From: Luteimicrobium subarcticum
GTDB lineage: Bacteria > Actinomycetota > Actinomycetes > Actinomycetales > Cellulomonadaceae
Assembly (NCBI RefSeq): GCF_002798015.1
Contig: NZ_PGTZ01000007.1
Location: 762,222-826,221 of the forward strand
DNA length: 64,000 nt
Reading direction: 5' to 3'
The notes beneath the pieces are model-generated. The model was not told where the DNA came from and did no database searches. It was given only the letters and a program-made list of their open reading frames with translations. This document shows, one piece after another, positions 17,410 through 25,982 of the stretch. Each line of letters begins with the position of its first letter. The first letter of the stretch is position 1. Both the position numbers and the translations under genes were made by a program.

Positions 17410-20016
17410 TCATTCGACGGCGAGCGCCGCCACGGGAGGTGTGCGTGCCGCGCTGCGACCGGGCACGACGGAGGCGGCGAGCCCGGCGGCCACGGCGACC
17501 ACGAGCACCGTGCCGAGCGTCACCCACGGGATGCCGACCCGGACGCCCCCCGTGGACGCCAGGGCGGCGCCGGCCCCCGCCCACCCGTACGCGGTGCCGA
17601 GGACGAGCCCGGTGACCGTCCCGACGACGGCGATCAGCATGCCCTCCTGCGCGAGCATCCACCTCAGCCGCCCGCGGGTGAGGCCGAGCGCGCGGAGGGT
17701 CGCCGACTCGCGGCGCCGCTCGATCACGGAGAGCGAGAGCGTGTTCGCGACGCCGATGATCGCGATGACGACGGCCACGGCGAGCAGCCCGAGGACGATC
17801 CGCAGGAGCGTGTCGATGACGTCCTGCGTGCCCTCGCGCTCGGCCGCGAGGCCGCTGACGCCTGCGTCGATCCCGGCGTCGGACAGGACCTGCTGCACGT
17901 CCGAGACGACGTGCGCGGCGCCGGCGTCGTCCCCGACGCGGATCCATGCGGTGGTGGTGACCGCGTCGGGAGCGATGCGGCGCAGTGTCGCCGCGGTGAC
18001 GTAGACGCCGCCGGCGGGCGCGCGGTCGGCCGCACGGGCCGCGAGGTGGACGACGGGCCCGGTGGCGGTCCCGTCGGTGCCCACGGGGCGCAGGCCGACG
18101 CCGGCGGCATCCTCCCCGTCGGTGGGCGGCGACCACACCCACGGGGTGCGGCTCACGACGACCGTCCGGTCGTCGAGACCGTCGAGCAGCGCAGTGTCGC
18201 GCAGCGCCCGCTCCGCGGTCGCGCGGTCGACCCCGAGGACGAGCGTCTGCTCGGAGTCGGACGACGTCCTGCCGTCGGGCGCGGCCACGGCCATGGTGGC
18301 CGTCGTGACGGGGGCGACCGCCACCACCCCGTCGACGGCGGCGATCCGTCGGAGGACGTCCGCGGGGAGGCTCGGGGTCCCGGCGGTGCCGTCGCCGTAG
18401 GCGTCGACCTCGATGTCGTACGGGTAGACCCCGTCGAGCGACGTCGCGAGGGAGCGGCTCGCGGTGGCGGCGCCCACCGACATGGTGGCCACGAGGGTGA
18501 CGCCGATGAGGAGCGCGGTCGCCGTGGCGGTGGTGCGCCGGGGGTTGCGCAGCGTGTTCGCGGCGGCGAGCCGCGACGCGGGCCCGAACCGGCCGAGCAG
18601 GTGCCCGGCGGCGTGGACCACGTGCGGCATCCAGAGGACGGCGCCGACGAGGACGCCGACGAACGACAGCGTGCCGCCGAGGAAGGCCGCCGCGAGGCCC
18701 GCCTGCGGTGCTCCGGCGTACCCGGCGACGACGCCGAGCGCCATGAGGCCACCGCCGCCGAGCACCAGGAGGAGCGACCCGGCGAGGCGGGATGCGCCGG
18801 CCTTCCGGTCGACGTGCGGGGCGTCGGCGGGACGCAGCGCCACGAGGGGCGCGACGCGGGTCGCGGCGCGCGCGGGGACGAGGCTCGCGACGACCGTCAC
18901 GAGAGTCCCGACGACGACGGGCACGAGGACGGACGCGACGCTGGGCGTGACGGCGGCGGGCAGCGGCAGGTCGGTGTGCGCCTGCGCGACCACGAGGGCG
19001 AGCTGCCCGAGCAGGTAGCCGGCGGCGACGCCGGCACCGGAGGCGACGAGGCCGAGCAGCGCCGCCTCGCCGACGACGGCCGCGGCGACCTGCCCGCGGG
19101 TGGCGCCGACGCAGCGCAGCAGCGCGAGCATGCGGGTGCGCTGCGCCACGAGCACCTGGAACGTGTTGGCGATGACGAGGGCGGCGACGAGCAGCGAGAT
19201 CGCGGCGAACGTGAGCACGACCCCGGTGAACGCGTCGGTGCCACCGGTGAGCCGTGACGCGTTGGACTGCGCGACCTCGGCACGCGTCCGGACCTCCGGG
19301 TCGGGCAGCACGGACGCGAGCGCGCGCGTGAGCTCCGCGGGGGTCGTGCCGGGCGCGGTGGCGACGGCGAGCGTGAAGACTGCGCCCTCGCCGTCGAGCG
19401 CGCGCCAGCGGTCGAGCAGGGCCGGGTCGACGACGGCTGCGCCGCCGGTGTCGCGGAACGCGCCGTGCGGGTCGTCGACGGTCCCGGTGACGGTGAGGTC
19501 GACCGGCGTTCTGCGCCCGGTGCCGTCGGAGGTCCCGTCCGAGGTGGTGTCCGCGGGCGGTGTCACGGTGACGGTGCCGCCCACGTCGACGCCGAGCTGC
19601 GCGGCGAGGTGCACGGGCAGCGCGACCTCGCCCGGAGCGGTGGGCAGGCGCCCGGACGCGACGGTCTGGGGGTCGAGGTCGGGGGACGTGGCGGTGCCGA
19701 CCGTCGCCTGGGAGACGGTCCGGTCGCCGGCCTGGTACGCGATCGTGGTGTCGGCCACGGGGTCTGCGGCCCGCACCTGCGGGAGGGTGCGGACGCGCGT
19801 CAGCGTGGCGGGGTGCACGCCGGTGCCGCTCGTCCACTCGGCGACCATGTCGGCCTGCCCGTAGCGGGCGGCGGCGGCGTCCGTGAACGCCCGCTCGATG
19901 ACGTTCCCGGTCAGCAGGGTCACGCACACGAAGGCGCTGCCGAGCAGGATCGCGACGCCCGCGGCGGCCAGCCTGCCGGCCGAGCGGCGCATCTCGGCGA
20001 GGGTGACGGCGAGCAT
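17410..20016 (-). CDS. FtsX/MacB-type ABC transporter permease
   Basis: This 868-residue permease has the long FtsX-like layout: one N-terminal helix (about 18-38), a large extracytoplasmic domain (about 40-255), three helices (about 260-385), further helices around 425-500, a second extracytoplasmic domain (about 500-720) and a C-terminal group of helices. The ATG at 20014-20016 overlaps the ATPase stop (TGATG), so the two are translated together. Such permeases, with a LolD/MacB-type ATPase, usually expel peptides or lipophilic drugs, or sense peptide antibiotics for a two-component system. A LuxR-type response regulator and kinase lie directly upstream on the same strand. Substrate unknown. 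Confidence 0.9.
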   Translation of the reverse strand: MLAVTLAEMRRSAGRLAAAGVAILLGSAFVCVTLLTGNVIERAFTDAAAARYGQADMVAEWTSGTGVHPATLTRVRTLPQVRAADPVADTTIAYQAGDRTVSQATVGTATSPDLDPQTVASGRLPTAPGEVALPVHLAAQLGVDVGGTVTVTPPADTTSDGTSDGTGRRTPVDLTVTGTVDDPHGAFRDTGGAAVVDPALLDRWRALDGEGAVFTLAVATAPGTTPAELTRALASVLPDPEVRTRAEVAQSNASRLTGGTDAFTGVVLTFAAISLLVAALVIANTFQVLVAQRTRMLALLRCVGATRGQVAAAVVGEAALLGLVASGAGVAAGYLLGQLALVVAQAHTDLPLPAAVTPSVASVLVPVVVGTLVTVVASLVPARAATRVAPLVALRPADAPHVDRKAGASRLAGSLLLVLGGGGLMALGVVAGYAGAPQAGLAAAFLGGTLSFVGVLVGAVLWMPHVVHAAGHLLGRFGPASRLAAANTLRNPRRTTATATALLIGVTLVATMSVGAATASRSLATSLDGVYPYDIEVDAYGDGTAGTPSLPADVLRRIAAVDGVVAVAPVTTATMAVAAPDGRTSSDSEQTLVLGVDRATAERALRDTALLDGLDDRTVVVSRTPWVWSPPTDGEDAAGVGLRPVGTDGTATGPVVHLAARAADRAPAGGVYVTAATLRRIAPDAVTTTAWIRVGDDAGAAHVVSDVQQVLSDAGIDAGVSGLAAEREGTQDVIDTLLRIVLGLLAVAVVIAIIGVANTLSLSVIERRRESATLRALGLTRGRLRWMLAQEGMLIAVVGTVTGLVLGTAYGWAGAGAALASTGGVRVGIPWVTLGTVLVVAVAAGLAASVVPGRSAARTPPVAALAVE

Positions 20017-20846
20017 CAGCGCACCACCTCGGGCGTCGCGTCGGCGAGCGAGCGCAGCGCGTCGAGCCCCGCGAGGGCGGCCTCGGGGGTGGGGTCGTCG
20101 ATGTCGCCGGCGATGCGTCCGTCGGCGATGAGGAGCACGCGGTCGGCGTAGGCGGCGGCGGACGGGTCGTGGGTGACCATGACGACGGTCGTGCCGAGCT
20201 CGCGCACGGACCGGCGCAGGAAGCTCAGCACCTCGGCGCCCGCACGCGTGTCGAGGTTGCCGGTGGGCTCGTCGGCGAACACCACGTCCGGCTTGCCGAC
20301 GAGCGCGCGGGCGATGGCGACGCGCTGCTGCTGCCCGCCGGACAGCTCGCCGGGACGGTGGGCGAGGCGCTGCCCGAGGCCGAGGGTCTGCACGAGGACG
20401 TCCAGCCACACGCCGTCGACGTCGCGGCCGGCGAGGTCGAGGGGGAGCAGGATGTTCTGCCGCGCGGTGAGCATCGGCAGCAGGTTGAACGACTGGAAGA
20501 CGAAGCCGACGCGGTCGCGCCGCAGCAGCGTGAGGGCCTTGTCGTCGAGCGCGGTGAGGCGGGTCGACCCGAGGTCGACCGTGCCGGAGGTGGCGTCGTC
20601 CAGCCCGGCGAGCAGGTGCATCAGGGTCGACTTGCCCGAGCCGGACGGCCCCATGATCGCCGTGAAGGCTCCTGCGGCGATGGTGACGTCGACGCCGTCG
20701 AGCGCACGCACGGTCGCCTCGCCACGGCCGTAGGTCTTGGTGAGGCCCGTGGCGGTGACGGCGCTCGCGCTGCGCGTCGCGCCCGTGGCCACGGCGGTGC
20801 CGCCGGTGGCCGGGTGCCCGGGGGAGGGGGACTTCAGGGTGTCCAC
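20016..20846 (-). CDS. ABC transporter ATP-binding protein, LolD/MacB family
   Basis: This 276-residue ATPase has all core motifs: Walker A GPSGSGKST (about 78-86), Q-loop FVFQSFNLLP, signature LSGGQQQR, Walker B DVVFADEPT with the catalytic Glu, and the H-loop MVTHD. An N-terminal Ser/Ala-rich segment of about 30 residues precedes the fold. It starts at GTG 20846, with GGACGGAG upstream, and overlaps the permease start. A TAGGTT -10-like element lies around 20892-20897, about 40 nt before the start. It should drive the FtsX-type permease encoded next to it. Confidence 0.93.
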   Translation of the reverse strand: MDTLKSPSPGHPATGGTAVATGATRSASAVTATGLTKTYGRGEATVRALDGVDVTIAAGAFTAIMGPSGSGKSTLMHLLAGLDDATSGTVDLGSTRLTALDDKALTLLRRDRVGFVFQSFNLLPMLTARQNILLPLDLAGRDVDGVWLDVLVQTLGLGQRLAHRPGELSGGQQQRVAIARALVGKPDVVFADEPTGNLDTRAGAEVLSFLRRSVRELGTTVVMVTHDPSAAAYADRVLLIADGRIAGDIDDPTPEAALAGLDALRSLADATPEVVR

Positions 20847-20998
20847 GGTGATGCTCCGTCCAGAAGGTGGGGAGTAGGTCGTGACCCCAACCTAGGGACG
20901 CGCTGTGCGGGGCCGCGTCGCCCGGTGGACCGGTCCTGCGGCGTCGCGTGTCCACCCCCGGTCGTACACGCGGTGCCCGCGGGTCGTACGTCGGGGGG

Positions 20999-21718
20999 TC
21001 AGGAGCCGGGGCGGACCAGGCCGGTCTCGTACGCCGTCACGACGGCCTGGACGCGGTCGCGGGCGCCGAGCTTGGCGAGCACGCGGCCGACGTGCGTCTT
21101 CACGGTCGCCTCCGCGACGAACAGGTCGGCCGCGATCTCCTGGTTGGAGCGTCCGCGGGCCATGAGCACCAGCACCTCGCGCTCGCGGTCGGTGAGGGCG
21201 GCGAGGAGGCCCGCGGCGCCGGCGTCGGGTGCGGCGGGGAGCGCGGTGGCGAGGTGCTCGAGGAGCCGCCGGGTGGACGACGGCGCGATGACGGCGTCGC
21301 CCGAGTGGACGGTCCGGATCGCGTCGAGCATCTCCTCCGGCGGCGCGTCCTTGAGCAGGAACCCGCTCGCGCCGGCCCGGACGGCCTCGACGACGTACTC
21401 GTCGAGGTCGAAGGTCGTGAGGACGACGACGCGCGGCCGGGGTCCGAGCGCGGTGAGCCGGGCGGTCGCGGTGAGGCCGTCGACGCGGGGCATGCGCACG
21501 TCCATGAGGACGACGTCGACGTCGCGGCCGGCCAGCACCTGGAGCGCCTCAGCGCCGTCGGACGCCTCGGCGACGACCTCGAGGTCGGGCTGGGAGTCGA
21601 TCACCATGCGGAACCCGGCGCGCACGAGCTGCTGGTCGTCGACGAGCGCGACCCGCACCGGCGCCGGGGGTGCGGCGCCGGGGCTCGTCGGCGTGCTCGG
21701 GCTGGTCGGGCTGGTCAT
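20999..21718 (-). CDS. Response regulator, NarL/LuxR family
   Basis: This 239-residue regulator has a receiver domain with phospho-acceptor Asp73 (VVLMDVRMP) and Lys123 (FLLKDAP), then a LuxR-type helix-turn-helix (LTDREREVLVLMARGRSNQE, about 170-190). A 20-residue Pro/Ser-rich N terminus precedes the receiver. The ATG at 21716-21718 overlaps the stop of the kinase gene as ATGA. The likely partner is that DesK-type kinase, and the likely target is the ABC exporter 152 bp downstream. The frame stays open far upstream inside the kinase gene; that part is a shadow. Confidence 0.92.
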   Translation of the reverse strand: MTSPTSPSTPTSPGAAPPAPVRVALVDDQQLVRAGFRMVIDSQPDLEVVAEASDGAEALQVLAGRDVDVVLMDVRMPRVDGLTATARLTALGPRPRVVVLTTFDLDEYVVEAVRAGASGFLLKDAPPEEMLDAIRTVHSGDAVIAPSSTRRLLEHLATALPAAPDAGAAGLLAALTDREREVLVLMARGRSNQEIAADLFVAEATVKTHVGRVLAKLGARDRVQAVVTAYETGLVRPGS

Positions 21719-23145
21719 GGTGCCGCGGACTCTACCGTCGGCACCGTCGGCACCGTCGGCACCGTCGGCACCGTCGGCGTCGCTCCGGACGCGTCCGCGT
21801 ACTGCAGCGGCAGGACGAGCCGGACGGCGAACCCGCCGCCGGGGCGCGGTCCGGTGGTGACGACCCCGCCGAACACGGCGGCGCGCTCGTGCATCCCGAG
21901 GATCCCGTAGCCGGGCTCGGCGCCGCCGTCGCTCGCGGCCCCCCGGCCGTCGTCCTGGACGTCGAGGACGAGCTCGGCGCCCCACCGGACGACGACGGTG
22001 ACGCGGGGGTCCGGGCCGGCGTGCTTGAGCACGTTGGTGAGCGCCTCCTGCGCGACGCGGAACACGGTGAGCCCGGCTCCGGGCGGGAGCTGGCGCGGGG
22101 CGCCGACGCGCACGAGCGAGACGCGCGTCCCGGTCGAGCGGACCTGCTCGACGAGGGCGTCCAGGCCGCCGATCCCGGGCTGGGGGGTGCGGGGGGCGTC
22201 CGTGCCGGTCGTCGTCCCCGGACCGGGCGCGGGGGTCGCGCCGGCTGTCGTGGTGCCCGTTCCGGCGCCCGCCCCCCGGACCGTGCCGGCGCCCGCGGAC
22301 GGGCCCCCGCCCGGCGGCCCGGTCCCCGTCGCGTTCGCGGGAGCCGCGTCGTCGGCTCGCAGGACGCCCAGCAGCCTGCGCATGTCGGCGAGCGCGTCGC
22401 GCCCGGTCGCGGACACGGTCTCGAGGGCGCGGACGGCGGCGGCGGGGTCGGCGGGGGCGGCGTACCGGCCGCCGTCGGCCTGCGCGATCATGACGGACAG
22501 CGAGTGGGCGACGATGTCGTGGAGCTCGCGGGCGATGCGGGCGCGCTCGGCGGCGGCGGCGAGCCGGTTCTGCTGGTCGCGCTCGACCTCGAGGCGTTCG
22601 GCGCGGTCCCGCAGCGCGGTGAGCCGTTCGCGGCGTGCCCGGCGCAGCAGGGCGAACGCCCACACGGCGGCGAGCACGACCCACCCGAAGAGCGTGAGCA
22701 GGACGGTGCCCGCGACGTCCTCGGGCGCCGCGTACATCGGGGTGACGAGAGCCTGGACCACGACCGGGACGGCGACGACCGACACGGCGAGCGCCGTGCG
22801 GTGCGCCCAGACGGGTCCGTGGACGGTGACGCCGTGCAGGGCGAACGGCACGACGAGCGCGGCCGCACCGGCGGCGGCCGGCATCGCGGCGACGGCGACC
22901 GCCGCGGCGACGCCGGTCACGGCGAACGACGCGACGGGGGCGGTCCGTCGCCAGGCGAGCGGCGCGCAGAGCAGCACGACGACGCCGAGGTACGTGAAGG
23001 GGTCGTGCTGGGAGGTGGTCCCGGCGACGACGGCGGCCACGACGGTCAGGCAGAGCGCGACGACCGCGATGCCGGTGGCGGCGAGCGCGTCGACGGCGAC
23101 GACGTGGCGCTCGGACCATGCCGTGAGTCGCTCGTTCCAGCCCAT
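21715..23145 (-). CDS. DesK-type sensor histidine kinase (HisKA_3)
   Basis: The protein has 476 residues. Four to five membrane helices cover about 20-165, and a basic helix leads to the HisKA_3 motif RIARELHDIVAHSLSVM (His about 207). A Gly/Pro/Thr/Ala-rich insert of about 60 residues (about 265-325) then separates it from the HATPase_c domain (about 330-460). The C terminus carries a PTV tripeptide repeat encoded by five identical 9-bp units. The start ATG at 23145 lies 7 nt after a TAGGCT -10 element, predicting a leaderless mRNA. It is co-transcribed with the response regulator through an ATGA overlap and probably controls the adjacent ABC exporter. Confidence 0.92.
   Translation of the reverse strand: MGWNERLTAWSERHVVAVDALAATGIAVVALCLTVVAAVVAGTTSQHDPFTYLGVVVLLCAPLAWRRTAPVASFAVTGVAAAVAVAAMPAAAGAAALVVPFALHGVTVHGPVWAHRTALAVSVVAVPVVVQALVTPMYAAPEDVAGTVLLTLFGWVVLAAVWAFALLRRARRERLTALRDRAERLEVERDQQNRLAAAAERARIARELHDIVAHSLSVMIAQADGGRYAAPADPAAAVRALETVSATGRDALADMRRLLGVLRADDAAPANATGTGPPGGGPSAGAGTVRGAGAGTGTTTAGATPAPGPGTTTGTDAPRTPQPGIGGLDALVEQVRSTGTRVSLVRVGAPRQLPPGAGLTVFRVAQEALTNVLKHAGPDPRVTVVVRWGAELVLDVQDDGRGAASDGGAEPGYGILGMHERAAVFGGVVTTGPRPGGGFAVRLVLPLQYADASGATPTVPTVPTVPTVPTVESAAP
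21734..21778. repeat. Five tandem 9-bp repeats inside the kinase gene
   Basis: ACCGTCGGC is repeated five times without mismatch. On the coding strand each unit gives Pro-Thr-Val, near the kinase C terminus. Such perfect short repeats readily change copy number by slippage, adding or removing three residues in frame. Confidence 0.95.
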
Positions 23146-23152
23146 GGTGCCC

Positions 23153-23158
23153 AGCCTA
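23153..23158 (-). promoter_or_regulatory. -10 element for the leaderless DesK-type kinase gene
   Basis: TAGGCT on the minus strand ends 7 nt before the ATG at 23145. Confidence 0.65.
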
Positions 23159-23274
23159 GGATCGGTGGCGGCGCCGGGTCGTCCACCGGTGGTCGGGTTC
23201 GTGGTGGTCCGGGGTCGTCCTGAGGGAGGATCACGAGGGGCCGATCGACCGGTGTCGGGGACGGTTCGATGCTC

Positions 23275-23280
23275 TAGCAT
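23275..23280 (+). promoter_or_regulatory. -10 element for the leaderless OmpR-type regulator gene
   Basis: TAGCAT ends 6 nt before the ATG at 23287. With the divergent -10 at 23153-23158 it defines a compact 141-bp region serving two two-component systems. Confidence 0.65.
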
Positions 23281-23286
23281 GGGCGA

Positions 23287-23970
23287 ATGACCAACGTATT
23301 GCTGGCTGAGGATGACACGGCGATTGCCGAGCCTTTGGCCCGCGCCCTGACCCGCGAGGGGTACGACGTCGTCGTGCAAGGCACCGGCCAAGGTGCGATC
23401 GACTCCGCTGCGACGGCCGACATCATCGTCCTGGACCTCGGTCTGCCCGACATGGACGGTCTCGACGTGGCGCGTGCGGTCCGCGCCCAGGGGCTCACCA
23501 CGCCGGTGCTGGTCCTCACGGCTCGCGCGGACGAGGTCGACCTCGTCGTGGGGCTCGACGCCGGTGCGGACGACTACGTGACGAAGCCGTTCCGGCTCGC
23601 CGAGCTGCTGGCGCGCGTGCGGGCGCTGCTGCGCCGCACGCACGGCGAGACGTTCGACGAGGAGGAGCTCGTCGCCCAGGACGTGCGCGTGGACGTCGCC
23701 GCGCACCGCGCCTTCCAGGCGGACCGCGAGCTGCACCTGACCACCAAGGAGTTCGACCTGCTGCGCGTGCTCGTGCAGAGCGCGGGCACCGTCGTCGTGC
23801 GCGACACCCTCATGCGCGAGGTGTGGGGCGCCGAGCCGGTCGGGTCGACCAAGACGCTCGACATGCACGTGTCGTGGCTGCGCCGCAAGCTCGGTGACGA
23901 CGCGAACTCGCCGCGCTACGTGTCGACGGTCCGTGGTCTGGGCTTCCGGTTCGAGACGGGCGCCGGCTGA
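23287..23970 (+). CDS. Response regulator, OmpR/PhoB family
   Basis: This 227-residue regulator has a receiver domain with Asp50 (IIVLDLGLPDMDG) and Lys100 (YVTKPF), and a C-terminal winged helix (about 130-222) with KTLDMHVSWLRRKLGD and RGLGFRFE. Length is normal. The ATG follows a TAGCAT -10 element by 6 nt. The histidine kinase gene begins 55 bp downstream on the same strand, forming a complete two-component pair. The signal is unknown. Confidence 0.93.
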   Translation: MTNVLLAEDDTAIAEPLARALTREGYDVVVQGTGQGAIDSAATADIIVLDLGLPDMDGLDVARAVRAQGLTTPVLVLTARADEVDLVVGLDAGADDYVTKPFRLAELLARVRALLRRTHGETFDEEELVAQDVRVDVAAHRAFQADRELHLTTKEFDLLRVLVQSAGTVVVRDTLMREVWGAEPVGSTKTLDMHVSWLRRKLGDDANSPRYVSTVRGLGFRFETGAG

Positions 23971-24025
23971 GCCGTCGGTGGAGCACGGGCGAGCAAGCGA
24001 CCTCACGGCACCGGGTGGGTGACAC

Positions 24026-25357
24026 GTGCGTCAGCGCATGATCCAGGCCACCGTGGCGGCGATCACCGTCGCGGTGCTGCTCCTCGGCTTCCCCCTGGCG
24101 TTCTTCGGGGCGCAGTACGTCCACGACAACGAGCTGGACGCGTTGGCGCAGCGGACGCAGGCGCTCGCCCGCTCGGTCGACCGCGCGCAGGAGCGCGGCG
24201 AGGACGTGCCGGAGGCGAGCCTGCGGGTCGCTGCCGGTGACGGCGACAACGGGACGCCCGCGTTCGTCGTGGTGGTCGTCAACGGGGAGCGCATCACCTA
24301 CGGCGACGAGGTCACGGGCAAGGCCGAGCGCAGCGCGGTGCACAGCGACGCCGGCGCCCTGGTGGTCCTCCGCGCGTCGTACTGGGCGGTCTACTGGCAG
24401 AGCATGCGGATCGTCCTGTTCGTCATCGCGGCGGCGGTGGTGGCGTTCGCGGCGGGGATCGCGATGGCGGTCGTGCAGGCGAACCGTCTGTCCGCGCCGC
24501 TCGTGTACCTGGCGGCGTCGGCCGAGCAGCTCGGGTCGGGGCAGGTGCGCCCGCAGGTCGCGGAGTCCGGCGTCGAGGAGATCGACCTCGTGGCGGCGGA
24601 GCTGGCCCGCACCTCGGAGCGGCTGGCGAGCCGGATGGCGACCGAGCGGCAGTTCGCCGCGGACGCGTCGCACCAGCTCCGCACGCCCCTCACGGCGCTG
24701 TCGATGCGCCTCGAGGAGATCTCGCTCGCCTCCGACGACCCCGACGTCCAGGAGGAGGCACGCATCTCGCTCGAGCAGGTGGAGCGCCTGGTCACGGTCG
24801 TCGACGACCTGCTCACCCGGTCCCGGCGGGCCCAGGGCGGCACGACGGAGGCGATCCGGCTGCGCGAGGTGACGCGGCAGCAGGACGAGGAGTGGGGGCC
24901 GGTCTTCGAGCGCGAAGGGCGCCGGCTCGTCGTCGACGTCCCGGCGGACACGTACGTGCTGGCGACCCCCGGCGGGCTGGCGCAGGCGCTCGCCACGCTC
25001 GTCGAGAACTCGTTGACGCACGGTGGCGGCACGACGACGGTCCGGTCCCGCGGGTCGCGGTCGGGGTCCGTCGTGATCGAGGTGGCCGACGAGGGCGACG
25101 GCGTGCCCGACGACCTCGCGGGCAGCATCTTCGAGCGGGAGGTCACGTCGGGCAAGGGCACCGGGCTGGGTCTGGCGCTGGCCCGCGACCTCGTCGCGGC
25201 GGACGGCGGTCGCCTGGAGCTCTCGCAGCGCCGCCCGGCGGTCTTCTCGATCTTCCTGTCGGGGGTCCCGCACACGCTCGACCCGAGCGTCGTGCTGCCC
25301 GCCGGTGCGACGGTGTCGAGCGCGCGGTTCAGGCCGCGGCGCTCGAAGCGCCGGTGA
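24026..25357 (+). CDS. Membrane sensor histidine kinase, OmpR-partner type
   Basis: The protein has 443 residues. A first helix (about 7-29) is followed by a short extracytoplasmic sensor (about 30-125), a second helix (about 128-150), a HAMP-like region, HisKA with ADASHQLRTPLTAL (His about 216) and HATPase_c with ENSLTHGG, DEGDGVPDD and GTGLGLALA. The start is GTG at 24026, preceded by a G-rich ribosome site; an internal ATG lies four codons later. The gene follows its response regulator. Its last 29 nt overlap the 3' end of the convergent GtrA-family gene. Confidence 0.93.
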   Translation: MRQRMIQATVAAITVAVLLLGFPLAFFGAQYVHDNELDALAQRTQALARSVDRAQERGEDVPEASLRVAAGDGDNGTPAFVVVVVNGERITYGDEVTGKAERSAVHSDAGALVVLRASYWAVYWQSMRIVLFVIAAAVVAFAAGIAMAVVQANRLSAPLVYLAASAEQLGSGQVRPQVAESGVEEIDLVAAELARTSERLASRMATERQFAADASHQLRTPLTALSMRLEEISLASDDPDVQEEARISLEQVERLVTVVDDLLTRSRRAQGGTTEAIRLREVTRQQDEEWGPVFEREGRRLVVDVPADTYVLATPGGLAQALATLVENSLTHGGGTTTVRSRGSRSGSVVIEVADEGDGVPDDLAGSIFEREVTSGKGTGLGLALARDLVAADGGRLELSQRRPAVFSIFLSGVPHTLDPSVVLPAGATVSSARFRPRRSKRR

Positions 25358-25880
25358 AGATGAACTTGCGGTACATGAGGTAGCGGAAGACCGTGCCGAG
25401 CCCGAGACCGATGACGTTGGCCCAGATGTTCTGCGCGAGCTGGCTGTCCTGGTCGAGCACGTGGATGCCGAACCAGAGGCACAGGACCGAGATGGCCATG
25501 CCGCCCACGTTGACGAGGACGAACCCCAGCAGCTCGCGGCCGCGCTCCTGCGTCTTGTGCTCGGAGAACGTCCAGTAGCGGTTGCCGATCCACGCGAAGA
25601 TCGTCGCGAGCGTCACCGAGATCGCCTTGGCGGTGCCCTGCTTGGTCCCGAGCACCTCGCCCGGCCCGAAGACGAGGAGGTTGAAGAGCCCGGCGTCGAT
25701 GACGAACGCGAGCCCGCCCACCATGCCGAAGCGCAGCAGCTCGGTGATCCGCGCGCCGATGCCGTGCCGGACGGTGGACTCGGCGGCGGCGAGCTCGGCG
25801 TCCGAGACCTCCCGCGCGGCGACGTCGGCGACACGGGCGCCGTCGGGCAGCTCGGTGGGCAGCTCGGCGGGCTCGATCAT
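25329..25880 (-). CDS. GtrA-family membrane protein
   Basis: This 183-residue protein belongs to the GtrA/DPMS-like family: four membrane helices (about 52-75, 84-104, 118-140, 150-170) with the typical RFGMVGG opening, GNRYWTFSEH and the final FRYLMYRKFIF motif. An unusual hydrophilic N terminus of about 45 residues precedes the fold. GtrA proteins are thought to help flip lipid-linked sugars for surface glycan decoration, which would fit the envelope genes to the right. The start is ATG at 25880; TACTCT lies 8 nt upstream. The gene is convergent with the histidine kinase and divergent from purK. Confidence 0.9.
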   Translation of the reverse strand: MIEPAELPTELPDGARVADVAAREVSDAELAAAESTVRHGIGARITELLRFGMVGGLAFVIDAGLFNLLVFGPGEVLGTKQGTAKAISVTLATIFAWIGNRYWTFSEHKTQERGRELLGFVLVNVGGMAISVLCLWFGIHVLDQDSQLAQNIWANVIGLGLGTVFRYLMYRKFIFTGASSAAA

Positions 25881-25968
25881 GGGACGGGAGAGTAGCGCAC
25901 CGACCTGGACGAACCCGCGCCGGCCGCCGGGGTCCGGGCGGGCCGCCGGCACCTGGGCCGTCGTCGGA

Positions 25969-25974
25969 TACCCT
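25969..25974 (+). promoter_or_regulatory. -10 element for leaderless purK
   Basis: TACCCT lies 8 nt before the GTG at 25983. Confidence 0.55.
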
Positions 25975-25982
25975 CGTGTCCC

